This document shows positions 30,011-38,900 of a stretch of 64,000 nt of DNA, one piece after another. The position numbers and the translations under genes are program-made. Source of the DNA: Thermoplasmata archaeon (lineage in GTDB: Archaea; Thermoplasmatota; Thermoplasmata; Thermoplasmatales; GCA-001856825); contig JAJYUZ010000002.1 of NCBI GenBank assembly GCA_021792255.1, positions 159,444-223,443 of the forward strand, in the 5' to 3' direction. Position 1 is the first letter of the stretch; the number at the start of each line of letters is the position of its first letter. The notes below the pieces were generated by a model. That model did no database searches. It had not been told where the DNA came from and saw only the letters and a program-made list of their open reading frames with translations.

Positions 30011-31278
30011 TTTACGATTCCCAATTTAAGGGGCCTAGCAAGGTGCCTTCGAGCAATAATGGGTACTTCATAAAATCCCGGAGCTATTTCCCTGTTCTCA
30101 GTCCTTTCTTCTCCTTTATTGCTCCTCGCTCCGCACTTCCTGCATCTGAATCCCCCACTTCTTCCGACGCTTTCCATCCTTGTCTTGCATTTTGGGCACA
30201 AGGGAGGTCTGATTTCCTTGATCCTGGATACGGAAATGACCTCAATTTTTTCTATGTTGATGAATCCAACTTTTGTGATACCTCCATAGACCCTTACCTC
30301 GTCCCCTCTAGTCAATTTTGACAGTAGAGTTCTAAATTCCTTGGTAGGCTCCATCGCTACGACCCTTATTTTTTTTCCATTAGATTCAATATCGAAGCTT
30401 AGAATTCCCCCTCTGCTCCAGGAGGGTTCTGAAGAAACGAAACCCCTGATTATTGAAGAACTGTAGAGTTTAGATTCTTCAATGGTTCTCTCTACGAGAT
30501 GATCGTCTGTTGCCTGATTAGTCTTGTATATTACAAAAGATGAAAAAGGCTCGCTCTTGATGTACCTCTCATAGTCAATAAGTCTCGTCGGTTCGATGCT
30601 CCTGATACCAAAAAGGACCGGTGTCTTGGTTGTTGGCCTAATTGCATTGTAGTTGTTCTTAAAATCAAAATTGTCGAAGGTATCAACGAATGTTCTTTCA
30701 ATCAACTTCGAGCTCGAGTCATCGACAAAATGGCTTCCGCTCCACATTTCTCTTTCGAGATACGCTATCAACTCATAGGTAGGGTTCCTCTCTGGCCATG
30801 AGATCGCTGCGTTGGCTCCTACTATACCAACCTGTCCATTTATCGACCAAAAGTCTCCCTTGACCTTATCCACCACCTTTGCATAGTCTACGAATTCTCT
30901 AACGGCATCCCAGTAGAAATTCTCATCATTCTTTTCTCTCCCGATCACCAGGGCCGGATTTGTATCCTTTTCCTTGGGGGAGAATTTTTCGATTATGGAC
31001 ATTATATCGATGTCCATTCTTTCTTCCCGGTACCGTTTGAAAGAGTTGATACTTTCCTCACCAATTCTTCCGACGACCTCTTTTTTGCCTTCTCCCCTCC
31101 CAAGCGTCAGGGAAATGGCAGCATTTCCCCTGGTTTTCAGCGGAATGTTGGGGTTCAACCTTACCAACCTTGGAAAACCTATTAGATCCAGATTTGAGTT
31201 CTTCAAAATCTCTATGGTCAGATAAGTAGTGCACATTTCTGTACGGGAATCAGTGTCATCGATACCGAGAATGGGCAC
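30007..31278 (-). CDS. tiaS: tRNA(Ile2) 2-agmatinylcytidine synthetase
   Basis: GIDDTDSRTEMCTTYL, IPLKTRGNAA; C-terminal zinc ribbon CPKCKTRMESVG…CRKCG. Confidence 0.92.
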   Translation of the reverse strand: MPILGIDDTDSRTEMCTTYLTIEILKNSNLDLIGFPRLVRLNPNIPLKTRGNAAISLTLGRGEGKKEVVGRIGEESINSFKRYREERMDIDIMSIIEKFSPKEKDTNPALVIGREKNDENFYWDAVREFVDYAKVVDKVKGDFWSINGQVGIVGANAAISWPERNPTYELIAYLEREMWSGSHFVDDSSSKLIERTFVDTFDNFDFKNNYNAIRPTTKTPVLFGIRSIEPTRLIDYERYIKSEPFSSFVIYKTNQATDDHLVERTIEESKLYSSSIIRGFVSSEPSWSRGGILSFDIESNGKKIRVVAMEPTKEFRTLLSKLTRGDEVRVYGGITKVGFINIEKIEVISVSRIKEIRPPLCPKCKTRMESVGRSGGFRCRKCGARSNKGEERTENREIAPGFYEVPIIARRHLARPLKLGIVK

Positions 31279-32063
31279 TATTTTCCGTACCTCCTCTGTC
31301 TTTTCTGATAATCTCTGACCGCCTTTAGGAGGTCAAGTTTGGTGATATCAGGCCAGTATACGTCAGTAAAATACAACTCTGAATAGGCCGACTGCCATAA
31401 GAGAAAATTGCTAATCCTCTCCTCTCCCGAGGTCCTGATGACAAGATCTGGATCTTCCATCTCTCCAGTGTAGAGATATTTTTCAATCAGTTTCTCGTTA
31501 ATGTCTTCAGGTTCGAGCTTGCCCTTCTTGACTTCCTTTGAAATGTTCTTTATCGCGTCAAGAATCTCTTCTCTACCTCCGTACGCTATTGCAACATTCA
31601 GTTGGTACTTATCAAAATTCTTGGTGTATTCTTCGGCCCTCTTAGCAGCTTCCTTGACGAACTCTGGAAGAAGCTCAGTCTTCCCAATCAGTCTCACCTT
31701 AATTCTGTTTTTTGTAATTCTTTCGTCCTGTATAATGTCCTGGAAGCTGTTAGCATATAGGTTCATAAGATATTCTATTTCTGATGAATCTCTTTTGAAA
31801 TTCTCAGTAGAAAAAGCATAGACAGTCACTATCTTGATTCCTATATCGTAGGCCCAGTCCAGAAACTCCTCGAGTCTCTCTTTGCCCAACAGGTGTCCTT
31901 TATCTCTAGAAACGCTCAGTTGTCTTGCGAACCTTCTGTTACCATCCATTATGACTGCAATGTGCTTTGGCAGCGGATCTTTTCTGATGTCCTCTAAGAG
32001 ACTCTGTTCGTACATTTCTCTTATCCCTGAGAGGACAGAGTTGAAGAATCCCTGTTTCGGCAT
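31278..32063 (-). CDS. uppS: cis-prenyltransferase (UppS family)
   Basis: HIAVIMDGNRRFA, TVYAFSTENFKR, DLVIRTSGEERISNFLLWQSAYSELYF. Confidence 0.96.
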   Translation of the reverse strand: MPKQGFFNSVLSGIREMYEQSLLEDIRKDPLPKHIAVIMDGNRRFARQLSVSRDKGHLLGKERLEEFLDWAYDIGIKIVTVYAFSTENFKRDSSEIEYLMNLYANSFQDIIQDERITKNRIKVRLIGKTELLPEFVKEAAKRAEEYTKNFDKYQLNVAIAYGGREEILDAIKNISKEVKKGKLEPEDINEKLIEKYLYTGEMEDPDLVIRTSGEERISNFLLWQSAYSELYFTDVYWPDITKLDLLKAVRDYQKRQRRYGK

Positions 32064-32095
32064 GCGCCCTTAAATGGATAAAAGGGATAAATTGT

Positions 32096-32989
32096 TTACT
32101 TCTTTCTCATTCGGAAATAAAATAAGGAAGAAGATGGAGAATAACCGTGGACTATCCTGCTCTGTACGACTTCTACTCCCTTAAATTCTATTTTATCCTT
32201 TCTATTCGAAATATGAGTCAGGTGAATGATGGTTCCTCGTCCCAAGCTCGAAACAACATTCTGGAACACACTCAATGGCTGGGATGGATTATTCATTAAT
32301 ACCTGATCTACTCCTTCAAAGCAATCGAGGATTCTGTTGGAATCTGCGACCAGCACCTCTCCACAAACCTTGTTCAACTTCATGTTTTGCCTGAGCAATT
32401 TTGTAGCATCTTGGTTCATATCAATTGAAAGGACTTTTACTCCACTTTTCAGGAGGGGGATTGACAAAGGCCCAACACCAGCATACATATCCACTACCAA
32501 CCCCGTCTTAACCGTTTGAAAGCAGCTTTTAATAATATCTCTCCTCAATCCCGCCAGACGAGGAGAGAAATATGCCCGTTCAAGGTTCACCAAGTACCTG
32601 AATCCGTTTTCTTTGTGAATGCCAGCTGGCTCTCCCGTGCCATAAATTCTCCTTAGCTTTCTGATCCTGAAGGATCCTTCTACCCCCTCATCCAGGAAAA
32701 TTGCTCTGGGTGATTGTTTTTCCTTGATTTCTTCTAATATTCGCTCCCATCCCTCTCTTTGCTTTATTACAAAGAAGTCGGAGATTCTTTCAAAGCTGCC
32801 GACATGAGTCATTCTTCTCGTCACGTTCACTTCGAATTCTGTTTCGTCCTCAGAATGCTTGACCGGTACAAGAATCCAGGTTCCCTCTCTTTTTACTTTA
32901 TAACCAGGAAGGAGTTCGCCCATTCGCTTCAGTCTGTCTATCTCTTTCTTCGCATCGATTTGAGGAACTTTTATGTATGGGACTCTCAA
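32096..32989 (-). CDS. Trm5-like tRNA (guanine-N1) methyltransferase
   Basis: TVKTGLVVDMYAGVGPLSIPLLKSG, FSPRLAGLRRDI; SAM-binding fold. Confidence 0.82.
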   Translation of the reverse strand: MRVPYIKVPQIDAKKEIDRLKRMGELLPGYKVKREGTWILVPVKHSEDETEFEVNVTRRMTHVGSFERISDFFVIKQREGWERILEEIKEKQSPRAIFLDEGVEGSFRIRKLRRIYGTGEPAGIHKENGFRYLVNLERAYFSPRLAGLRRDIIKSCFQTVKTGLVVDMYAGVGPLSIPLLKSGVKVLSIDMNQDATKLLRQNMKLNKVCGEVLVADSNRILDCFEGVDQVLMNNPSQPLSVFQNVVSSLGRGTIIHLTHISNRKDKIEFKGVEVVQSRIVHGYSPSSSLFYFRMRKK

Positions 32990-33029
32990 CGTAGGAAAAT
33001 GTATTTATTTAATATAACTTTGGGAATTT

Positions 33030-33335
33030 GTGTTCTGTCCTAAATGTGGATCTATGATGTTCCCAAAAGGTGATTTTTGGGTCTGCAGGAAATGCGGAAA
33101 TACCTTTCAAATCAAAGAAGAAGAGAAGAAGGGGATAGTGGAGAAAGGGAAAAAGAAAGAAACGATAGTTGTAGAAAAAGAGGAAATCAATCTTCCGATA
33201 GACAAGACCGTCCAGTGTCCAAAATGCCACGAGTTCGGTGTCTACTGGGAGGCCATGCAGACCAGAGCCGCGGACGAACCGGAAACTAGATTCTACACGT
33301 GCACTCACTGCGGCCACAGATGGAGAGAGTACTGA
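33030..33335 (+). CDS. tfs: Transcription factor S
   Basis: Two zinc ribbons; TRAADEPETRFYTCTHCGHRWREY; GTG start. Confidence 0.93.
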   Translation: MFCPKCGSMMFPKGDFWVCRKCGNTFQIKEEEKKGIVEKGKKKETIVVEKEEINLPIDKTVQCPKCHEFGVYWEAMQTRAADEPETRFYTCTHCGHRWREY

Positions 33336-33395
33336 ATCCTCCATAATCCCATATTGGAATTATTTTCGATATTGCGCGTTGCCTTTATTTTGGAA

Positions 33396-33791
33396 TTATC
33401 CGAATCCCACTACGTCCTTCTTCTTCTGTAAAGTCGGCATTGGAATTGGAGGGGGAAGACGCAAATCCCTCGCAATAAGTATAGTTTCAATCACTGACGA
33501 GGAGAAAATTGCTGTTTGAACCTCGTTGGCCACAGAATCGGGGAGAATCTTATCCTTCTTCCACTTGACTTCGAATTCTTCATCACCCTGATAAAGCAAA
33601 GAACCTTCAAGCGAAATGGCTCCCAGAGCCGAAAATGATGAGGTGAATTTGTAGACAATTCTTGAGAATTCGTTTTCTTTCCTAACGTCTACTATCGTAA
33701 GATTTTGATCTATCCTCACTTCTTGGGGCCTGGTGTCGATAACGGTGTATCTTCTTCCCTCTATCGAGGTAATCTCAAGATCTTTTATCAC
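33396..33791 (-). CDS. Conserved hypothetical protein
   Basis: Intact ORF with a distinctive C-terminal LPPPIPMP motif. Confidence 0.6.
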   Translation of the reverse strand: MIKDLEITSIEGRRYTVIDTRPQEVRIDQNLTIVDVRKENEFSRIVYKFTSSFSALGAISLEGSLLYQGDEEFEVKWKKDKILPDSVANEVQTAIFSSSVIETILIARDLRLPPPIPMPTLQKKKDVVGFG

Positions 33792-33863
33792 AATTCGTCA
33801 GTATAATTCAGATAAATTGTTTTTCCTTTCCGGAATACAGATCAGGTGATCACCGAATACCAA

Positions 33864-34595
33864 TCACTTATTTCTGATCTTCAGAAATTCCGAATAAAAT
33901 TCAGGGATGCTTTCGTATTCGATTGGGTCTTCCGAGTCTGCCTGCATAAAGCCCTTGAGTCTAAGCTTGCATGAATCACAAACTCCACATGCCTTTTCTC
34001 CTCCCTTATAGCAAGACCAAGTGAGTTCTAGTGGTGTTTTCAACCTGATGGCAAGTCTTACTATATCTGCCTTGGAGTACCTAAGGAGTGGGGCCTCAAC
34101 CTCGATGCTTCCACCCTCCACAGTCTTCTTGGTAGCCAGACTGAAAGTTTTATTGATCGACTCAAAATATTCGGGTCTACAGTCTGGATAGCCAGAATAA
34201 TCGAGTGAGTTGGCCCCTATGAAAATTTTTGATGAATCAGTGACCTCTGCAAGTCCCAGTGCTATCGAAAGCATTATCGTATTCCTTGCAGGAACATAGG
34301 TCACCGGTATCTCCTTACCTATGTCGTTGAGAGATTTTTCAGGAACCGAAATATCATCGGTCAAAGCGCTTCCACCTATCATTCTCAGGTCCATTTTCAT
34401 GATCTTGTGTTTGACCCTGTAGTAGTCCGCAATCTTTCTGGCTGACTCCAGCTCCTTGCTGTGTCGCTGCCCATAATCAAAAGACAGCGCCACTACTTCA
34501 TAGCCTTGCGAAACAGCATAGGAAAGAAGAGTAGAACTGTCGAGTCCACCCGACAGCAGACTTACTGCTTTCTTATTTCCAGATCGATTTAGCAT
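33864..34595 (-). CDS. queC: 7-cyano-7-deazaguanine synthase
   Basis: LLSGGLDSSTLL, SFDYGQRHSKEL, WSCYKGGEKACGVCDSCKLR. Confidence 0.96.
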   Translation of the reverse strand: MLNRSGNKKAVSLLSGGLDSSTLLSYAVSQGYEVVALSFDYGQRHSKELESARKIADYYRVKHKIMKMDLRMIGGSALTDDISVPEKSLNDIGKEIPVTYVPARNTIMLSIALGLAEVTDSSKIFIGANSLDYSGYPDCRPEYFESINKTFSLATKKTVEGGSIEVEAPLLRYSKADIVRLAIRLKTPLELTWSCYKGGEKACGVCDSCKLRLKGFMQADSEDPIEYESIPEFYSEFLKIRNK

Positions 34596-35061
34596 ACTGA
34601 CCAGGTCCTTCGTGAACTTCTATTTCCACCTGCTCCACGTTCAGTCCTAGAGATTTGACAAACTTGTCTAGAATATATTCGCTCAAGCACTCTGCCGTTG
34701 TGTCCTTCACCGGCAAAACTCTACACTCTTCCTCAGGGAAGCTGTACTTTTTACCTTCTAAGCTGACAGTAAGGTTGCCTTCTTTCCTTTCAAAGACTAT
34801 TCCTCTTCTCTTCTCTGGGATGAGAACCCTGTGGTCAAGAAAATCCGCGATTTCTCTCAAATTAGACTTACCCTTTGTGAAGTCTAGAAAATAGGTCTTG
34901 TCATCCATCGCACCGATGATCTTGACAGAAATAGAATAGTCGTGGCCGTGAATCCTAGAGCATTTCCAGTCTCCCGGAATAAAGTGGGCTGAGGAAAATC
35001 TTATGTTTGAGTAATTCCCATCTATGAATATCTCCACGGCAGGGTATCTACATTTACGCAA
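34573..35061 (-). CDS. queD: 6-carboxytetrahydropterin synthase family
   Basis: FSSAHFIPGDWKCSRIHGHDYSISV; VHEGPGQYA; overlaps queC. Confidence 0.93.
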   Translation of the reverse strand: MRKCRYPAVEIFIDGNYSNIRFSSAHFIPGDWKCSRIHGHDYSISVKIIGAMDDKTYFLDFTKGKSNLREIADFLDHRVLIPEKRRGIVFERKEGNLTVSLEGKKYSFPEEECRVLPVKDTTAECLSEYILDKFVKSLGLNVEQVEIEVHEGPGQYAKSIWK

Positions 35062-35117
35062 AAATCCTTTGGGGTAGAGTCAGCAAGAATTATATGTACT
35101 GTGAGAGTTAAGAGGAT

Positions 35118-35459
35118 ATGACCAAAATACTCTACTTGGTTATGAGTGGAAAAGAAGCAGAACAGAAATTCGACATGGCGATCATCTCAGCTCTTAGAAT
35201 GATCGAAAACAAGAGGGTAGAAAAGATGAAGCTATTGTTCTATGGGCCAAGTGAGACGCTTCTCGCTCAAGTAACTGGCGAAAGAGCAGAAACGATAAAG
35301 AAGCTCATTGGTTACGGTGCAGTGGACTCTGCCTGCACTATGTTTGCCAAAAACATGAAGATAGAAAATGAACTGAATATTCTAGGGGTCCCTCTCGAAG
35401 CCTATGGACAGAGGTTAGCTGCCCTCCTAGGGGAGGGTTATATCCCGGTCTCATTCTGA
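35118..35459 (+). CDS. DsrE-like family small protein
   Basis: DsrE-like α/β pattern, KMKLLFYGPSETLLAQ. Confidence 0.65.
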   Translation: MTKILYLVMSGKEAEQKFDMAIISALRMIENKRVEKMKLLFYGPSETLLAQVTGERAETIKKLIGYGAVDSACTMFAKNMKIENELNILGVPLEAYGQRLAALLGEGYIPVSF

Positions 35460-37102
35460 GACTCAATGTATTCTGGCTGCGATTGATCACCAATTGGAGG
35501 AATAAGCAGAAGACTGGTGTTAGAGGGCATCTCTCCTCTCTTCTCTCTAAAAGCGGAAAATATCACGTTCGGATAAAACTTCATTTTCTCCAGCATCCTC
35601 CCCCTTCTGTTTAGGTCAGAGTATTCGCACTCCACCGGGATTTTCCTGTCGTCTTTTATGATCACCAGATCTGGGCGATGTCCATCATAATCTAGGCCTT
35701 CGTACACTTCATATCCCTTGCTTTTGAAAAAGAAGTAGGATCTGGTGATGAGGTACCTATGAAACAACGATTCGTTTCCTTTCACGTGTCTAGAACCGAT
35801 CTTTTCGTAATACTCCATCTCAAGGTGCACTTTTCCATCTACGATCGTCGCTAGACCAAGCGAAACCAGATGGCTCAGGTAGGCTGGGTCTATGTTCTCG
35901 GGGAATTCCTGATCTACAAATTCCCTGCTCCCGTCAAAATCGTAGAACTCTTCAGAGACCGAAAATTCCCTAGTCTGTTCTGCCAATCTTGTTGTTCCCG
36001 TAAACAAGCTCCCAGTTCTTGGCACAAGACAATTAAAGTGATAGAAGTCGGGAGCCCTCAGAATCCTGCCATCCCGTCTGAAAGTGTACGCGTCCTCATC
36101 AGAGAGCTGGAAAAGGAAGAAATTATGGACATTTGTCTTTATGCTGGAAGCTAGTGTCGGATCCAATCCCGAGAGCGACTGCGTGCTCATCAGCGCCCAG
36201 AGAGAGAACTTTCTGCCTTCGGTCACAATTCTCTGTGAAATATGAGGAGACAGGGTTTGGAACTCGTCCATTATCACCACTACATCCTTCATTCTCCTTA
36301 GAATAATATTGTTCCAAATCTTGTAGAGAAGCATAATGGAAAATGGTCTGGAAAGGGAAGAAGGAGAGTACTCCCCTGATAGTTCCACATAGAGCGTGCT
36401 GTCAAGTTTCGAAATGTCGTAAAAGTCCTCTCTTGATGAGAACATTCGTTTCGATACTTCGTTTGAAATCAGCGGCAGTATCTTATTGACCGTAGAAGAG
36501 ATGAAGTCGTACCCCTGATTGAATATTGAGAGGAATTCTGTCCTTTCGTCTGGTTCGAGAGATGAGGCAAAATCCTTCCTCTTGTAATAATTCAATAGCA
36601 GGTCTGCGAGGTCCTGTATTGTAGGGGTAACTTTGTACTTTAGCAGCAACCTGGTCACGATGGTGAAGATCAACTCTATCCTAGGGCCCCACGTGCCTAT
36701 AGAAAAGGCAGACTCACTTGAAAATATGTCTTTCAGAGTCTGAACGACCAGCTCCTCGTTTATCAGCCTCTCCCTTTCGTTCCGGTACGGCAGTACTGAC
36801 ATCAAATTGAATTTCAGGTATCCAGTGCGTACTCCAGAATAAGGTGACAGAGTTATGACAGAAGAGTCAGGCTTCCCATATTTCCACAGCTCCCCGTGAG
36901 GATCGAACACGATAACTTTTTTTCCGTCTTCTTCATACAATCGAATCAACTGAACGAGCAGGTTGGACTTACCCGTTCCAGTCTTTCCAAGTATGAGAGA
37001 GTGATTTTCCAAAAATTCTGGAGGAAAGATTATTCTCTTCTCCTTAAGAGGGAATGGTATCCCAGATTCATAAGGCCAGTAATCCATTCTTATCACCCCC
37101 AT
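35438..37102 (-). CDS. HerA/VirD4-like (DUF87-type) ATPase with restriction-endonuclease-like C-terminal domain
   Basis: Walker A LILGKTGTGKSNLLVQL, Walker B VVVIMDEFQTL, STQSLSGL, FLFQLSDEDA; C-terminal RPDLVIIKDDRKIPVECEY (PD-…-ExE). Confidence 0.85.
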   Translation of the reverse strand: MGVIRMDYWPYESGIPFPLKEKRIIFPPEFLENHSLILGKTGTGKSNLLVQLIRLYEEDGKKVIVFDPHGELWKYGKPDSSVITLSPYSGVRTGYLKFNLMSVLPYRNERERLINEELVVQTLKDIFSSESAFSIGTWGPRIELIFTIVTRLLLKYKVTPTIQDLADLLLNYYKRKDFASSLEPDERTEFLSIFNQGYDFISSTVNKILPLISNEVSKRMFSSREDFYDISKLDSTLYVELSGEYSPSSLSRPFSIMLLYKIWNNIILRRMKDVVVIMDEFQTLSPHISQRIVTEGRKFSLWALMSTQSLSGLDPTLASSIKTNVHNFFLFQLSDEDAYTFRRDGRILRAPDFYHFNCLVPRTGSLFTGTTRLAEQTREFSVSEEFYDFDGSREFVDQEFPENIDPAYLSHLVSLGLATIVDGKVHLEMEYYEKIGSRHVKGNESLFHRYLITRSYFFFKSKGYEVYEGLDYDGHRPDLVIIKDDRKIPVECEYSDLNRRGRMLEKMKFYPNVIFSAFREKRGEMPSNTSLLLIPPIGDQSQPEYIESQNETGI

Positions 37103-37625
37103 TTATTAGAGAATACAACTCGAAGCTGGTCACTATCAGAGAATTGCCCTTCTTGAATGTCAGGGACTGCTTTCCATCTTTGCTGGAATAGTCTCGTGCG
37201 AGGAATGGAGAAAACAGTCTGATTCTGTACAACACTCTCTTCGCCTTTCCCCCTAGTCTCTTTCTCTTGAAGGGATTCAGTGTGCGGTACCTCTCGACCT
37301 TCAATCGTATCTCATCTCCCTTAATCAATAAGATTGCCGTCTCAGTTAAAAAAGGAAAAACAGGATCAAAATAGAATTTCGGCTTGTTAAGCAGGAATAT
37401 ATTTTCTTTCCAGCGATCACTCAAGAAAGATCGTTCCATTTTGTTTCCCAGTTCCTCTCTAGCGTATCGAAGGATCTCAGCTTCTTTCCCGTCGTCGTTG
37501 ATGAGTATCGTAAGATTCTCATTCTTCCGGATAGTCATTTCGGTTTCTCTGTTCACCAATATCAGGTTCAGAAGCGTCTGGAGATTGTCTCTGTCCTTGA
37601 CGTATATCTTCCATTTCGAATACAT
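37068..37625 (-). CDS. Hypothetical protein, operonic with the HerA-like ATPase
   Basis: Intact 185-aa ORF overlapping the ATPase gene start; no recognised family. Confidence 0.7.
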   Translation of the reverse strand: MYSKWKIYVKDRDNLQTLLNLILVNRETEMTIRKNENLTILINDDGKEAEILRYAREELGNKMERSFLSDRWKENIFLLNKPKFYFDPVFPFLTETAILLIKGDEIRLKVERYRTLNPFKRKRLGGKAKRVLYRIRLFSPFLARDYSSKDGKQSLTFKKGNSLIVTSFELYSLINGGDKNGLLAL

Positions 37626-37772
37626 TCAATTCACTCCTCCAGCACTGCCATCCGTCGAGATGGAACCTTCATCAAGCAATTCTATGTCCCTGCCAATTTT
37701 TCCGAAATTAGAATTGTAGGCAATTTCATTCTCTCCTACAAAAAAGTTGGTCAATGCTTCTTTCGTTTTCAT
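37626..37772 (-). CDS. 48-aa micro-protein MKTKEALTNFFVGENEIAYNSNFGKIGRDIELLDEGSISTDGSAGGVN
   Basis: ATG preceded by GAGGTG Shine-Dalgarno; TGA directly abuts the ATG of the 185-aa gene; below the ORF-track size cut-off. Confidence 0.6.
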   Translation of the reverse strand: MKTKEALTNFFVGENEIAYNSNFGKIGRDIELLDEGSISTDGSAGGVN

Positions 37773-38024
37773 AAAAACACCTCTAATCCATTTTCGACGA
37801 TTCACTAATTTTCAAGAGTCTTCATCAAGGTTAAATAAGCCATTTGTCCGGATTCAAAGCTAAAAATCACACTATTCTCAAGCAGGCAATACGCACCGCT
37901 TTTGTCAGAAAACCTTAGTCCTATACACGAAAATGGATTACAAGATTGAATTCGACCCAGATATATAAGCTTTAACAGTTATAAGAATGGAAAGAAAATA
38001 AAATAATAAAAAATTAAGATGAGT

Positions 38025-38294
38025 TTACTTGTACTTTATCTTGGAAGACGCACTGAAGTGTACTTTGTTCTTGGAGGGGACCTTTATGATTTGCTTTGTC
38101 CTTGGATTCTTAGCATTCCTCGCCTTTGTCTGTTTCCTCGAGAAAATTCCGAATCCTGCTATCCTTACCTTCTGCCCCTTGTTTATGTTCGTCACAATAG
38201 CCTTGAAGGTTCCCCTAATTACTGACTCAGCACTTCTGACAGATACGCCGGAACTCTTGGCGATGTCTCTGGCAATCTCGTTTATTCCGACCAT
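38025..38294 (-). CDS. HU-family DNA-binding protein (HTa-like)
   Basis: GQKVRIAGFGIFSRKQTKARNAKNPRTKQIIKVPSKNKVHFSASSKIK. Confidence 0.96.
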   Translation of the reverse strand: MVGINEIARDIAKSSGVSVRSAESVIRGTFKAIVTNINKGQKVRIAGFGIFSRKQTKARNAKNPRTKQIIKVPSKNKVHFSASSKIKYK

Positions 38295-38433
38295 ATTGAG
38301 AATATCTACATTTAATATATAAAGTTAGTGCTATTTTTAAAATCACGGCTGGTATGAGGAATATCCATTTTATATGAAATATCTTATAGAATACATCAAA
38401 TATAAATAAGTAGGGTTTAAATACTCCAAGAGT

Positions 38434-38853
38434 CTAGTTTGACATCTTTTGGTGAGTGACCATTATGCAGATTCCATAGACTACATCGAGGTTTTTGGAC
38501 AATGCTGTCTTGATTACGTCGGGGTTCTCTGCTCCAAGCTGAAGCCACACAGCCCTTGGATTCAGACTAGGGGCTTGAAGCACAACTTCTTTGGAAGCCT
38601 CCGGATTTCTGAAAATATCTACTATATCGATCTTTATGTCTTTTGGAATGTCTAATATCGACGGATATGTTTTCTTTCCATAGATCTCGCTTACACTCGG
38701 GTTCACTGGTATTACATTATATCCTTTGTCGATTAGGTACTTTCCGACCTTATTTGAATCCCTCTCGGGGTTGGGGGACATTCCGACCACTGCAATATTC
38801 TTGCTCTTTTCCAGTAGATCCTTGATCATAGCTGGCTTATCCAGAATCATCAA
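38434..38853 (-). CDS. CoA-binding domain protein (YccU-like)
   Basis: NIAVVGMSPNPERDSNKVGKYLIDKGYNVIPVNP, VWLQLGAENPD. Confidence 0.93.
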   Translation of the reverse strand: MMILDKPAMIKDLLEKSKNIAVVGMSPNPERDSNKVGKYLIDKGYNVIPVNPSVSEIYGKKTYPSILDIPKDIKIDIVDIFRNPEASKEVVLQAPSLNPRAVWLQLGAENPDVIKTALSKNLDVVYGICIMVTHQKMSN

Positions 38854-38900
38854 GTACTAGATTAAAAATTTCAAATAAAGTTTTCCGAATTTGGACACCG

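Noticed and set aside
35091-35117. Possible mini-ORFs upstream of the DsrE-like gene (ATGTACTGTGAGAGTTAA, GTGAGAGTTAAGAGGATATGA)
   Set aside because: The first overlaps the likely TATA element, so would not be transcribed; the second needs a GTG start with weak context.
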